A stretch of 64,000 nucleotides of DNA from Persicaria tinctoria (lineage: Eukaryota > Streptophyta > Magnoliopsida > Caryophyllales > Polygonaceae): assembly GCA_037127255.1 (NCBI GenBank), contig JBANSL010000017.1, forward strand, positions 65,827,857 to 65,891,856, read 5' to 3'. Below the pieces are notes generated by a model that was given only the letters and a program-made list of their open reading frames with translations, was not told the origin of the DNA and did no database searches. This document shows positions 23,172-34,819 of this stretch, in pieces. Numbering within the stretch: position 1 is the first letter of the stretch; every line of letters starts with the position of its first letter. A program made the position numbers and the translations under genes.

Positions 23172-26080
23172 TGTAAAGGCTCGATATTTTAAAATATTAT
23201 TTTTATTAATTGTTGGGTTGAATATTGTTGTTTACTGGGTTAGAATTGTTATAAAGCATAAATAGCGGAATTATTTTGTTATTCCTCGTAATTTTACTTA
23301 CCCTAACAATGAGGAGTATAAATACCCGTATTTAGGAACCCTAGCCGCCCCAATCCCCATTCTCTGTTCCTCTTTCTCCCGTTCAGATCTGGGATTTGGG
23401 ATCCTCATCCACCCCCCGTCACCTTCGAGCTCCCATCCACTGCCGCCCCTCTCAGCCTTGTCCAAGCTGCTCACCCGGCCATCGAGCATCCGATCTCCAA
23501 TGGCTTCCCACTCCTTCACCTTACAGCTCCCTTTTGCTCATTCGCTGCGGCTCTCTCTCCCTCTCTCTCGGACGTCGCCTCAAGCTCGTCGGAGCACCTT
23601 CGGCAGCCACCCTCATGATTGAAGACAAAGCCCTCGGTGGTGCCTCCATCATTGACGCAGAGCCGAGTTCGCCGGAGATCGCACCCTCCCTCTTTGCCGA
23701 TATTCTTCCTCAAGATCTGGACCTTGCTTCTACTTCATGACTGCCGCCGGAGCAGGGGAGTCGTCCTCCTTCAACACCCGCCTTGTCGAACTCTACTAGT
23801 CGCATATGATGTCGGGCCCGCCTTCCTCTTCCCCTCTCGATGACCCTTCCTCCTCTCGCTAGGACTCCGCGCACCAAAACCAGTGAGCCGAGCTCACCGG
23901 AGCTCTCCCTCCTCCTCGGATTCGCGAAGCCAGCCGCCGCCAACAGAAGCCGCGAATACCGACCTAACCAGGTCAAATTGATGTCAAGCCGAGCCGAGCC
24001 TCCCTGTGTCGAAGCTCCGTCCTTGTTCACCTTCCCATGAATCCATCGAGCTTGGGTACATTCCTTGGGCTCTGGGTCTTGCGTTGGTTACTGATGAATG
24101 AATTTGTTATGGTTTTGATTGATTGGGTTGAATTATCACCATTTGAAATTTGCATTGGCTGTTGCTCTGGCTGACTATGTTAATGCTGCTGAAGTGGTTT
24201 TAGTTCGGAAGGATTGGCCTAATCAAATTATGAAATTTGCATATTCTAAGATGATTTTATAAAGGCGGGATGGAGTTACATCAATCACGGACTTAATAAA
24301 TCAATTAGGATGTAACACGGTTGAGTTCAATAATAAATCAATCGGTGAAATTGATAAGCTGGTTCTCTCAACTTGGTTAAGTATATAAGATATAAAGGAC
24401 GCGATGAGAACTTGTTATACTTGTAGGCTTGTTGTGCTATTCGAGGTATGAAAGTGGTTCGTTTGACTTGATATCGCTACCTCATATTTAAGCTAGGTAA
24501 ATTGGTTAACTAGATCAATAATATGAATGCTTTAGATTCGTTAATTGGTTGAGTTCTAGTGTAACTATGTAAGAAATGTCTTGAGAGCTTGATGTGCCTT
24601 GTGAACTTACTATACATGGACTTCCTTGTTATGGCTATGACCTTAGAATACGGTTTAGTTACAATTTAACCTTAGTTCTTATATGACCTCCTTGATCATG
24701 ATTTATTATGCGAGTTTGATAAATAAGACTTGTTGATCCTTGGTGTTGAGAACTCATGAATTTGGTCGAGTATTTGAGGATTTGATAAATTATGAATTAC
24801 TTGAGAAAATGGTTAAGTAAAACCTGAGTTTTATGTGAAGTATGATGTTTTGAATGACGGTCCTTGTAAGGCTTTGGACTAGGCTTCGTGCTTGATTGGA
24901 ACAAGGTTAATGGAGAATGATGAGAATGCCCGATTATTTGAATGAAATATTGTTGACTCCTGTGTTGACTGGAAAGCCTACTTGTGTGTTAATTAAGTAT
25001 GTATTGATGAGTTGTTCCTTGCTTATTACTTGCTAGTGTGATTGGATGATTCTCTGAGTGGCTTGTGGACCGATGGATGATTATCTGAGTGGCTTGTTTG
25101 CTGGTTAATTGGATGTGAAGACTTCAGGTAAGTTCCCTAGGGGGCTTACTCAGGTTGGACATTCATGCCTGTTGTTGCATTTTATGTTAGGTGTTGCATA
25201 TGCATAAAAGCATGCCATGTAGTATCATGTTTAGGTTGCACTAATTGATTGAGCATCTGTTTACTTTATGCGTTTGAAACAGAACGGCCGTTATCTGTGA
25301 TAGTCCTAGAGTCTTTGCTAGGGTCATAGGGTAGCCCAGCCTCATCGGGTACCCTGAGTCAATCGAGTCATGAACTTCCTTATATTATGCCTGCGGGCTT
25401 TATTGTGGAGCGGGTTAGGCATGCGTGCCGCCCAATTATGATGGAATGCATTCACGAGCTGGCCAGTCTCCGCCCTATCGGAAGGGGGTGGAGGTAGGAG
25501 AGGGATATGCCACTTGGCATTGTCTTGGGCCCTTTACAGTATTTTTACACATTATTATGAATAGGAGCATGCTAGTGTGTTTGATTTTCGTATTGCATTA
25601 GAGCATCTTTATTAGGTATAGCACATACTATGTGGCCTCAGCGAGGACTGCCGGTCCCGCATGAGTGGCTCGATCTGACTCCTTTCCCCGTTCTTCTTTT
25701 AAAGGTATTTCTGCATATTTGAGTGCTCGATGTCTATATGACGGGGTTTCCTTTTGGCGAATCGAAGAACCTGGCTAATTCTATAACTCGTTATAAATGG
25801 TAATCACCCACTTATGATTTGGTTTTGACCCGTCTCTGCCGTGGCGCTTGTATCTTTACCTTACTTCCGCTTTACTTCCGTTTGAAATGGATTTCACGAC
25901 GTAGTCTTAGGACAGGTTAAGGGTACCCAATGGCTCTTCGAGGTTTTAGGGTTTGAAATCCCTCTTTTTACTAATTTTAAATGAGTTTGAAACCTCGACC
26001 CGTACCTGGGTTGCAAGATCCGAACAAGGGGTTTTATCCCTTGAAACGTAACCCGGAAATCATAATTCTGGGCCGTTACA
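23172..26080 (+). repeat. Long LTR (about 2.9 kb), plus strand, probably Ty3/gypsy
   Basis: It begins TGTAAAGGCTCGATATT and ends GGGCCGTTACA. A TATA-like GAGTATAAATACC at about 23312-23324 is followed by a GC-rich leader (23340-24040). The open frames on both strands in that leader are compositional. The tail region around 25280-25520 matches the minus-strand LTR at 412-3610 in reverse. It is either a solo LTR or the 3' LTR of a truncated element. No second copy flanks it inside the window. Confidence 0.7.
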
Positions 26081-26153
26081 TTACCAACTAGCCATATCAA
26101 CCCTTTAGAGAATAGATCTCTGACGTTAAGAAGTCGACCAAAACATCACCTTT

Positions 26154-26375
26154 AATTCGCATATTAAACTGGGTTCTCAACTCATCCGTATAAGTTGCGA
26201 ATATACAGAGTATTATACTCCGCTACTCCACATCGAGCTTGGTGCTTCTTGTTCAAGGGTTACGAGATTTTTCTTTAGTTGTTTGTTTGGTTATTTGTTG
26301 TATCGACGAACGATTTTCACCTTCTTGATTGATCAGACAATAGTTTATCACTTTATCTGGTATTTCAAATCATTA

Positions 26376-26376
<1 letters not shown>
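26154..26376. other. Short intergenic stretch
   Basis: AT-rich sequence without a recognisable feature between the retroposon duplication and the TA microsatellite. Confidence 0.4.
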
Positions 26377-26423
<47 letters not shown>

Positions 26424-26463
26424 AACTATCCAGTACATTTGCCTCTTACAATGCATCCGTGAG

Positions 26464-26889
26464 AACAATCCTAAGCCACTAGATTAAAATTGAATTAAGG
26501 GTTAGGATTAGAAGTTCAAATAGTAAAACTAAAAAGAGAAATTTTAGGAAAATCAAAAGATTAAAAAATAAATTGCCTTTTATATATCCATTTACAATGA
26601 CAAAATGACGGTAGTTTTAACTAGAAACGCATAGAATATTAATGAATATGAATGAATATTTTGAATATGAGAAGGTAACAATCCTAAGCCACTAGATTAA
26701 AATTGAATTAAGGGTTAGGATTAGAAGTTCAAATAGTAAAACTAAAAAGAGAAATTTTAGGAAAATCAAAAGATTAAAAAATAAATTGCCTTTTATATAT
26801 CCATTTACAATGACAAAATGACGGTAGTTTTAACTAGAAACGCATAGAATATTAATGAATATGAATGAATATTTTGAATATGAGAAGGT
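26464..26889 (+). repeat. Perfect 213-bp tandem duplication
   Basis: 26464-26676 and 26677-26889 look identical base for base, including AT-rich stretches that would drift quickly. Each unit starts AACAATCCTAAGCCACTAG and ends GAATATGAGAAGGT. Confidence 0.9.
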
Positions 26890-26925
26890 AATAAACGATT
26901 ATTTTCATTTGAATACCGTCGCATT

Positions 26926-27140
26926 CTTCATGTGAATAAATATTCATTTGAATAAATATTCATTTGAATACATATTCATTTGAATACATATTCATTTGAA
27001 TAACCTCTACTTATTTGTATGAATAAATATTCATTTGAACAAACTCTACTTATTCAAATGAATACATATTCATTTGAATAAACTCTACTTATTCCTATGA
27101 ATACATCTTTAGTTATTCGATATTCATCTGAATACATATT
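26926..27140. repeat. Palindromic minisatellite ATTCATTTGAATA
   Basis: About ten copies of the near-palindrome ATTCATTTGAAT separated by ACATA or AAATA, giving an 18-base period at first and looser spacing later, interrupted by CTCTACTTATT words. It can fold into many small hairpins on either strand. Confidence 0.8.
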
Positions 27141-27507
27141 CATTTTGAATATGTGTTTCATCTACTCCAAATTACGGCTCTTCTTCGGATGAACTTGCAA
27201 CCATTTGTTCATCTCCTAATATTGCAACCGTTCTACTACCCGAAATGGTTACAGGAACAAAAAAACATATTCATTGACGAACACACTCTCACAAAATACC
27301 GTTCTACTACCGTTTTTGTTTACAGGAAACCCACGTTGGAATGGTTTAGGAGAGAAATATGGGATTTGGAGAGAGAAACTAATTATATTCTTTATTTTAA
27401 TTATTTTAATTCTTTCATTCAAATCTAACCATCCATATCGTCCTCATCCGACGGTTCATACACGTTCTCACGGATGCATTCTAAGGGGTGGGTGCATGTG
27501 AAAGCTC

Positions 27508-27587
<80 letters not shown>

Positions 27588-27589
<2 letters not shown>

Positions 27590-27991
27590 CTCAGGTATTC
27601 AATTACTGGTTTATTACCGGTTTTTTTAATTTAAATAAATTTGATATCAATATTTGTACAATCAGCTAATTACTTTCTTCAAATACTTAATTATTATGTA
27701 ATTAATGTAGAATTATTCTTTGTTTTTTTTAATTTAAATAAATTTATTATTAGCACCCTTCTACTAATTCTATGATTCTAAAACAAAACAAAGGTTAAAC
27801 CTTATATAATATAATTGATTATTTAATTTTTTATAGGCATAAACGATTTGGTCTTTTATTATGTATTATAGACAATGAATAGAATTGGATTGAAAATAAA
27901 AAATTATCAATATATATATTGATAATTATCTTAAGATATACTTACATATTACGTATTAATTAAGTTAAGTGCATGGGATTATATATATAAC
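27588..27991. other. AT-rich DNA without a feature
   Basis: Very AT-rich sequence between the TA microsatellite and the next Helitron terminus. No gene or repeat boundary is seen. Confidence 0.4.
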
Positions 27992-29640
27992 TAGTGTAGG
28001 TCCCGTCCCATGCACGGACATTACGTTAATGCAATATTACAAATAATCTAGATAAATTCCAATAAATAAAAATAATAATCTAAATATAAATTATGTTTTC
28101 CACCAAAAAAAATATAGATATAAATAAAATTAGTTCAACAAATGATATATAATCTAATTATCTTTTATTTTTATTCTCTCAAAATATAAATAAAATTCAT
28201 ATTTATAAGGTAAAAGTTTTTTTCCTAATATATCGTTAATTAAATCACATGTAATTAAATAGATAGTTGATTTTTAAAAATATTTTAATATTCTTTTTTT
28301 ATTAAATATTGTATGTAGTATATATTTATTACGTTAGTTACTAAAATATTTATGCATAGATAGATTGTGTTAAATTGATATAGTTTCATTTTCTTATATA
28401 ATATTTACTCTTTTATAAGATTCTATCCAATTATATGAGTTAATGGTAAAATAAAATAATTATTTAATTATTTTAAATTTAAATTATATAGATTAGAACT
28501 ATCTAATTATTTTTATTAGATTTCATTTTTTATGGGGGGAAGTTTTGCGAGATGCACTCATGCGCCGCCACGTATGCAGATGCTCTCATATATGCCTATA
28601 TAATATTTTAATTATATATTTTGTCCTCAAAAAATAATATAGATAGATATAAAATAACAATTATTAAATGATTGATTTTGATATAAATAATTCTTTCCAC
28701 CAAAAAATAATCTAAATATAAATAAAATACCACCTATCAAATATTAAATATTTATCTATTAATATTTTTGGTAAGTATGACTATGAATATTAGTTTTATT
28801 AATAATTTTTATTATTACTACTACTATGTTTAATTATATTGATATAGTTTTTTCCTTATATAATATTTACTCTTTTATAAGATATTCTATCTATCCAATT
28901 ATATATGTTAATGGTAAAATAAAATAATTATTTTTATTAGATTTCCTTTTTGACGGGAGAAGGCTTTGCAAGATGCACTCACGCGACACCACGTATGCAG
29001 ATGCACTCACGCGCCGCCAGTGGCGGCCGCAGGAATCGCTAGAGGGGGGGGGGGGCGGAATTGTTTGTTGGGGAAAAAAAATTTCCTCGGTATATATAAT
29101 AAAGAATTTTTTTTAATATATTGAAAGAAAACTATAAATTATGGTATAAATATGATATTTTATTACAAAAATTCATGCAATAATTTAATAATTTTTATGT
29201 GTGTGTAGCAAGATTAAGATTTTTTTTTTAATATTGTAAGAAAATTATAAATTTTATAAAGAATTTGTCATTGGTAAATGAAAAAAAAATTGATAAGATT
29301 GAAAACTATGACAAAAAACCTCATAAATTGTGGTTTAAATACAAAAATAGTGGAAAAAGAGAAGGAGTGAGGTTTGAACCCATGACCTCTTGAATTCCTT
29401 CCCTCCTTCTCACCAACTAAGCTAGACACATTTAGTGTTATCTTTCACATTTTTTTTTATTTTTTTACCTTATTTTTTTTTATTTTTTTATTTTTTTAAC
29501 ATTATACTACGAAATTACGTCGCTGGAGGGAGGGGCGGCCGCCCCCCCGCGCCCCCCCTGCGGCCGCCCCTGCGCGCCGCCACGTAGACACCAATGCATC
29601 GGTTTTAGTATATAGATATATAGATATATAGATATAGATA
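27992..29640 (-). mobile_element. Probable non-autonomous Helitron, minus strand, carrying a nested hAT
   Basis: Read on the minus strand, the left edge ends with a GC hairpin-like segment (GTCCGTGCATGGGACGGGAC) followed by CTACACTAG and then T. This is the Helitron 3' pattern of hairpin, CTRR, T. The right edge (about 29600-29640) starts, on the minus strand, with TCTATATATCTATATACTAA, similar to known plant Helitron starts. The exact first base cannot be chosen within the TATC repeats. The interior contains two related segments (about 28060-28600 and 28650-29010 plus 29573-29600) sharing GATGCACTCA.GCG and the CCACGTATGCAGATGC words. No Rep or helicase is present. Confidence 0.5.
29018..29572. 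mobile_element. hAT-like non-autonomous element, CGCGCCGC target duplication
   Basis: The exact 8-bp duplication CGCGCCGC flanks the element (29010-29017 and 29573-29580). The ends are CAGTGGCGGCCGCAGG and, reversed, CAGGGGCGGCCGCAGG. The 555-bp interior is AT-rich without a transposase. On the minus strand it holds TAGCTTAGTTGGTGAG (about 29412-29425) and GGGTTCAAACC (about 29371-29381), spaced like the A and B boxes of a tRNA gene. Confidence 0.9.
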
Positions 29641-29760
29641 GATAATATAATGATAGATAGACATGTTAAACAAAACATATATAATTTTAGAGAGTGAATC
29701 TTATTAATAAGAAGATGTCATTTTAATTAACTATTATGGTGTTCACTTTACAAAAATACC

Positions 29761-30317
29761 CAAGGATGGAGCCATAAAGTTTTGAGCGGGGGTCATCATA
29801 GTACGTAGTCGACAATAAGATCGAGAAATAAATCGTAAAACACAACGTGTTCGATAGTACAAACTAGTTTCAACCTATGGTTTCGAAAATACTACAAATA
29901 TATAAAACGAAAATAAGGATAAAAAACGAAAAATAAAGATATAAAACGCAATAAATAAACATTGCATTATTAACATGTAATAATGTATAACTAGATATAA
30001 AAAAATTTAAACTTGCGTAACTTCTTACCATATTCTCAAAATAAGTAATATAACCTATGGTTTCGAAGCTCTCGAGATGAATTATAATATGTGAATGTCA
30101 ATTTAAGTAAAATATTAAAGTATTATAGTATATTGAAATAAAACTAAAGTGATTAATACTGTTGTAATTTTTAAATAATCATAACTTTTTACTCAGATGT
30201 CGGATTAGGGCGTATTATATATCAAAACGAAGCTATCGACAAGGAGAATACTCCTAAGTAATTTTTCGGATGAGGAGGGTCACGTGAACCCTTAGGGCCC
30301 CCCTAGCTCCGCCTCTG
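29761..30317. mobile_element. hAT-like non-autonomous element, AAAATACC target duplication
   Basis: The exact 8-bp duplication AAAATACC occurs at 29753-29760 and 30318-30325. The ends are CAAGGATGGAGCC and, reversed, CAGAGGCGGAGCTAGGGGGG. The length is 557 bp with no coding sequence. It is the same superfamily and end style as 29018-29572 and 12932-19049. Confidence 0.88.
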
Positions 30318-30586
30318 AAAATACCCTTATAACAATTAGAGAGTTGTTAATTGCATTTTTTGAAAAAGTGAAAAAATAAAGTGTATTTTTGTTTGTGTTT
30401 CTTAAAAAGTATGAAAATTGTTAAAATGAAATGTTTTACTTAATAAATGGAGTATTAAAAGTCATTTAGACTTTAGCGCACATTTTTTAAGAAATTAAAA
30501 ATTCTATCAAATATATAATTTTATACTTACTAATAATAAGTATAGAAAAAACTATTTCAAAATGGCTACAAATAATTAATTTAAAA
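30318..30586. other. AT-rich DNA between transposons
   Basis: It starts with the AAAATACC copy of the hAT duplication. No other feature is seen. Confidence 0.4.
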
Positions 30587-31247
30587 AAGGGAAAACTAAT
30601 TAAAATACTCCCACCTTTGGGGGTATGGTAAAAATATATCCTAAACTTTCAAATGTAATAAAAATATCCCGACCTTTGAAGGTAGTGGTAATATATTACC
30701 GTGGGTTTGCTCACGGTTCAAAAATGCTGACAAGAAAACCTACGTTTATTTTTTTTGAGAAGACAACTTAAGTGGAAGCCTTTTTAAAAATTAGCACTAA
30801 AATTGAATTTTATTGAACAGTTTCCTTAAGAAAAAAAAATAAAGAGTTGGACTGGGTTCATACCCAACAACTGATTTTCATTTTTAATGATGAAAAAATC
30901 AACCTTAAACCTAGTCAAGAAATTGCTTCTCCTCGAATCTCGATCAATCTCCTTGAATCCACACCAGTTCAAGAAGCGACCACGGAAGATGATAAGAGGG
31001 AGGAAAAGACATTGGGTATGAACCCGGTTCAACTCTTTTTTTTTTACCTAAGAAAACCGTCCAAGAAAACCGTTGTCAAAAAAAATTCACGTAGGCTGCC
31101 CCATCAATATTTTTGAGCCGTGAAAAAACCCGTGGTAATATATTACCACTACCCTCAAAGGTCGGGATATTTTTATTACATTTGAAAGTTTATACTATAT
31201 TTTTACCATACCCCCAAAGGTGAGGATATTTTAATTAGTTTTCCCTT
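30587..31247. mobile_element. Foldback element with arms of about 125 bp
   Basis: The left arm (30587-30715, AAGGGAAAACTAATTAAAAT... to GGTAATATATTACC) is repeated in inverse orientation at 31120-31247 with few changes. The centre holds a second inverted pair: AAAGAGTTGGACTGGGTTCA at about 30840-30860, inverse at about 31012-31035. The whole can form a two-tier stem. Open frames in the centre are by-products of this symmetry. The target duplication is unclear, so the family (MULE-like or other foldback) is open. Confidence 0.75.
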
Positions 31248-31713
31248 TAAAAAATATTTCTCACTATGAATGCATATTTAACCTATCTCCCAAGGATATG
31301 CCTTAACAAAAATTATTTTATTTTAACTATAAAAAGAAGTTCATGCTATTTTCGTATCAATTTAAATATGGGCTTATTTCTTGCAATTTTCCCCTTTAAA
31401 AATAGAAGTGTGCATGCATAAGAAAAAAGTGTACCACGGTAGGACCTCCCAATATTAATGTTAGCTATAAAATATATTTTCCGATTTAATTTCTTAACAT
31501 ATATCTTTATATGACTTAAGTTGGATGGTTCTAAAAATCATCTAATAGGAAAAGTTGTTCCAGTAAAATTGGTTATTGTATTAGATTGTGATCATCGATC
31601 GTTGTCATTAGTTATAGATGGAAACAATCTAATTGGACCGTCCTTTTTATTTTTGTTTCATGTATAAAAGTGACTCTTATGATAAGATGCTTTTCTAACC
31701 TATATGTATAATA
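31248..31713. other. Intergenic DNA
   Basis: AT-rich sequence with no recognisable gene. It ends at a Helitron 3' terminus. Confidence 0.4.
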
Positions 31714-31740
31714 CTAGTGTATGCCCCGTCCCCTGCACGG
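31714..31740 (-). other. Helitron 3' terminus, minus strand
   Basis: On the minus strand the sequence reads CCCGTGCAGGGGACGGGG, able to pair CCCGT with ACGGG. It continues GCATACACTAG and then T. This fits the Helitron end rule (hairpin, about 10 bases, CTRR, T). The matching 5' end is to the right. The best candidate is 40811, which would make the 33640-37500 element nested within it. Confidence 0.55.
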
Positions 31741-33639
31741 GAATATATTAACATAATATTCTAAAATTACATTTATTATCTATAAAAAATCCTATTATAA
31801 ATATAAAAATAAATAAATAAATATGAATTACATTATAATAATTAACCTAATAACTGAAAAATAATTAATTTTGATATAAATAATTTTTTTCACCAAAAAT
31901 AATCGATATATAAATAAAAACCCCATAAAAAATAGCCTGTTTTCCTAAATAACAAAATCAAAACCCCATAAAATATTTTAAAGAGTAGCTATGTCACACA
32001 CTCATAGCATACATTCACAAAATCGTTTACTTAGTGACAGCAACATTTTCGATTTATCCCATTTAAAATATGTTATGAGGTGTCGAGATGTATATATCAT
32101 TTTTAAATTACAGTACACTGAGAGAGTATTTTCGAGTGATCAAGTATAATCTCATTAATAGGCCTGAACTGTTTTGACTAGTAATCCGGTGCATGAGAAA
32201 AATCACAAAAAACGCTCCCTCTGTCAAAACCGCATCTCTTAAACACACACTCCGCTGCCCTCCTGCGGGCGTCTCCGGCGGCCACCCCCGATGGGTTTCC
32301 TGGCGGCCTCAACCCGCAACCTTAGCGTCAGGTCCTGGTCTGGCCACCACTCTCGGGTCTTGGCTATGGTGAGTTCAAGCGGTGCCGGTGCCGGAGTGCT
32401 AGCCTCCATCGCCCTCCTAACGGCCGGTAGCTCTCCGACGGTTTCCTGCAAGATTTTCGAATCCCGGAAGAGCTCCTCCGCCACTGTTGTGGCTGATGCC
32501 TGATGCCCCCTCTCGGACTCTCTCTCCCTCTCATCTCCAACAGCTCAGATTCCCCCCCTCCCTCCGGGGATGTTGCATGCCTGCTCCGGCTTTGTTCCCG
32601 GCCTCGCCAGATTCCACCTCCTCCTCCTCAGCCCCTCAATTTGGCCTGTCAGATTCAACCTTTCCCACCTAGAAATTCCAAATCCCAAAATCTACCGGAA
32701 AAAAAACCCCACAACCACCACCACATCCGACCATCGCCGGACACCACCTCCCACCACCATCTAATTTCTTCCGTCATCGCCAGCCCACATGCAGCAACCC
32801 CGATGGCTCCCGTCGGTGCTTTTGGGGCGGGCTGTAGTTGTGTCACCCTAACCTGCGGCAGCGCTACTGATGCTACCTCAACCTGATGGCTTACTCCTAA
32901 ACCCTCTTGAATCCCAAAATAAAATCACTTTTCTACCCTCAACCCGATTTCCTCTGAACAGGTTCTGTCTTTTCAGTACCCGACCTGCCCTCTAGAACCA
33001 AAGATTTGAGCTTTCCTTGACCCTTCACACAAAAATCCCCAATTTTTTTAACCCTAAACCTAAAACTTCAAACAAAACCTATTTACAAAAGTGTCCATAT
33101 CTATATTTGGTTGTGCAGCTTTCAGATTCCAAGTTTTCGAGTCCGAGACATTACATGCAACAAGAATGTTGAGCGAGCTTGCTCACTGCCATATCTAGAA
33201 CAAGATTCGCATCCATCACTTCCTTCTATGTCACCTATGTCAAAGTCAACCGCCTCCTTGGCTTGCATGCAAGCCAACCCGTCTCAGCCATCAGATCAGA
33301 TATCAAGATATCAAGAAAAAATACTCTAGTTTTTTGCTATAATCTTATATGTAATTGTAGTTTTAGATTTAAACTAGTTTTTTTTTCTTTTGATGGTGAC
33401 CCTCTATGAAGGGTTTATCAAACCATCTTTTGATTGCTTCAAGATCGCTTAGTCGATCTACTTCTTGCCTACTGTCAAAAAAAAAGTATAATATCATAAA
33501 TAGACAATCTCATAAATAGACAAGCAAACACAAGGACGTAAGAACAAAACATAATATAAAGGGACGTGAATAACTACGACAATCTAAGTAAGTTGATGGC
33601 TAAGGAATATCAAGCAACAAAAACGAAAATGATAAAGAA
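31741..33639. other. Sequence between Helitron ends, with a GC-rich segment
   Basis: 31741-32170 is AT-rich. 32170-32900 is GC-rich, with several open frames on both strands. One minus frame, 32484-32239, begins MAEELFRDSKILQETVGELP and is free of stops for 81 codons. I do not recognise it. Such GC-rich islands next to Helitron ends are often captured exons. 32900-33639 has no clear feature. Confidence 0.35.
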
Positions 33640-34433
33640 CTAGTTCTTTTCCCGAACCTTGTTCGGGTTTTTTTTATATAATATTTTCGATCGGGTTTGG
33701 CATATTAAACAAAATATTGGACACATCAATGCTCTACTAACATATTAGTATATTACTCATACTTCTTGTCATGTTGCTCTTTGAAATTTTCTTTTCTTGA
33801 GATGATCGGTACTTCAAATTTGACAAATTAATAATAGTAAATCAACCTCTTTCAAGATTCTCCTAACATCCATCCTAATCGAAGACAAAGAAAAGAAATC
33901 TTATAGTTTTTTGCTTAAGAAAATAGAGTTTGGATCATCTATAATACTTTATCTATTACACATCACATTACACCTTTTAAATCGGTCTAAATTATAAATC
34001 GATTTGATAAAGATACCTTAAGTTTAAATGTATAAACCATATGTAGCCAAAGAATATAAAAAGTGATATTGTGTGTTTTTTATAATGTCTTAGACCCTTA
34101 ATTAGAAAAAGGTACTCTTTGTTTAAGTATGAACCCTAAGAGGCTAAAACATTAAACTCATCAAATCACAATGATTAAATACTTAGATGCAATGATTAAA
34201 CAAATTAAATCACAATTTATAACATTCTACCGTATTTTACTTCAATAAGACCAATGTCTTATGATAAAATTTGATCAATAATTTATAATCTTCAATTTCA
34301 CAAATTTCATCAATGGAGTAAACAATTTATACATGGCTATCTAAATATTTTGCCCAAAAAAATTCCAACGAAAATATATTAGAAGCATTGTCTCAAATAT
34401 ATGATAGGTTGAGCATCGAATATTTTTGGTTTT

Positions 34434-34817
34434 TTTCCCATTGTATTTAATATTGAAAATCAATTTTCATAACCATAATAGATTTCTTACCATGCTTGTG
34501 AAATAGACTGCAGAAAATGAATGGTTTATGTTTTTACTCGTTTTAAGGTAGTGTGTATTTTAATTGTAGTCCAATTACTTCATTTTCCCCTCTAATAGAC
34601 TATTCTTTTTATATATATATTTTTATTTTTGGTACTTGTTATTCCCATTGTATTTAATGTTGAAAATCAGTTTCCATACCCAAAATAGACTTCACACCAT
34701 ACTTGTGAAATGGACTGTAGAAAATGAATGATTTATATTTTTACTCGTTTTAAAGTCGCAAGTATTTTAATCGGAGCCCAATTACTCAATTTCCCCCCTA
34801 ATAGACTACTCCGTATT
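34434..34817 (+). repeat. Imperfect tandem duplication of about 200 bp
   Basis: 34434-34610 and 34643-34817 share CCCATTGTATTTAAT.TTGAA, CTTGTGAAAT.GACTG.AGAA and TTTTTACTCGTTTTAA words in the same order, at roughly 80-85 percent identity by eye. Confidence 0.75.
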
Positions 34818-34819
34818 TT

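Larger units (their letters stand above)
21532..26153 (-). mobile_element. Retroposon-like insertion (16-bp target duplication, reversed poly(A)) containing a long LTR
   Basis: The word CCAAAACATCACCTTT occurs at 21532-21547 and 26138-26153. The left copy is followed by a T-run, which is a poly(A) tail on the minus strand. This is the signature of a SINE or LINE inserted on the minus strand. Its 5' end, reading leftwards from 26137, contains TGGCTAGTTGG, a fair match to a pol III A box. Its 3' end reads CTTACCTACTGG before the tail. A long-LTR retrotransposon remnant (about 21600-26080) lies inside it. No retroposon coding sequence is visible. Confidence 0.55.
26377..27587. mobile_element. 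Repeat with inverted ends inserted in a TA microsatellite
   Basis: Both sides are (TA)n runs (26377-26419 and about 27511-27587). Just inside them, the left end carries TTACAATGCATCCGTGAGAAC-like sequence. The right end carries the inverse (GTTCTCACGGATGCATTCTAA). This is a MITE-like element, about 1.1 kb, of a sort commonly found within TA repeats. The inside holds a perfect 213-bp tandem duplication and a minisatellite. No coding potential is recognisable. Confidence 0.65.

Noticed and set aside
23396..24040. Open frames suggesting a proline- and serine-rich protein
   Set aside because: Same situation as the other long LTR: leader region downstream of the LTR TATA-like box, no domain, frames on both strands.
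26926..27140. CRISPR-like array
   Set aside because: Regular short repeats without unique spacers of constant length, in a plant nuclear genome. It is a minisatellite.
29371..29425. A possible true tRNA gene
   Set aside because: A- and B-box-like words are present but the acceptor and anticodon stems of a tRNA cannot be formed. It is kept only as a tRNA-like feature of the hAT element.
30826..31116. Pair of frames on both strands
   Set aside because: Produced by the inverted symmetry of the foldback element.
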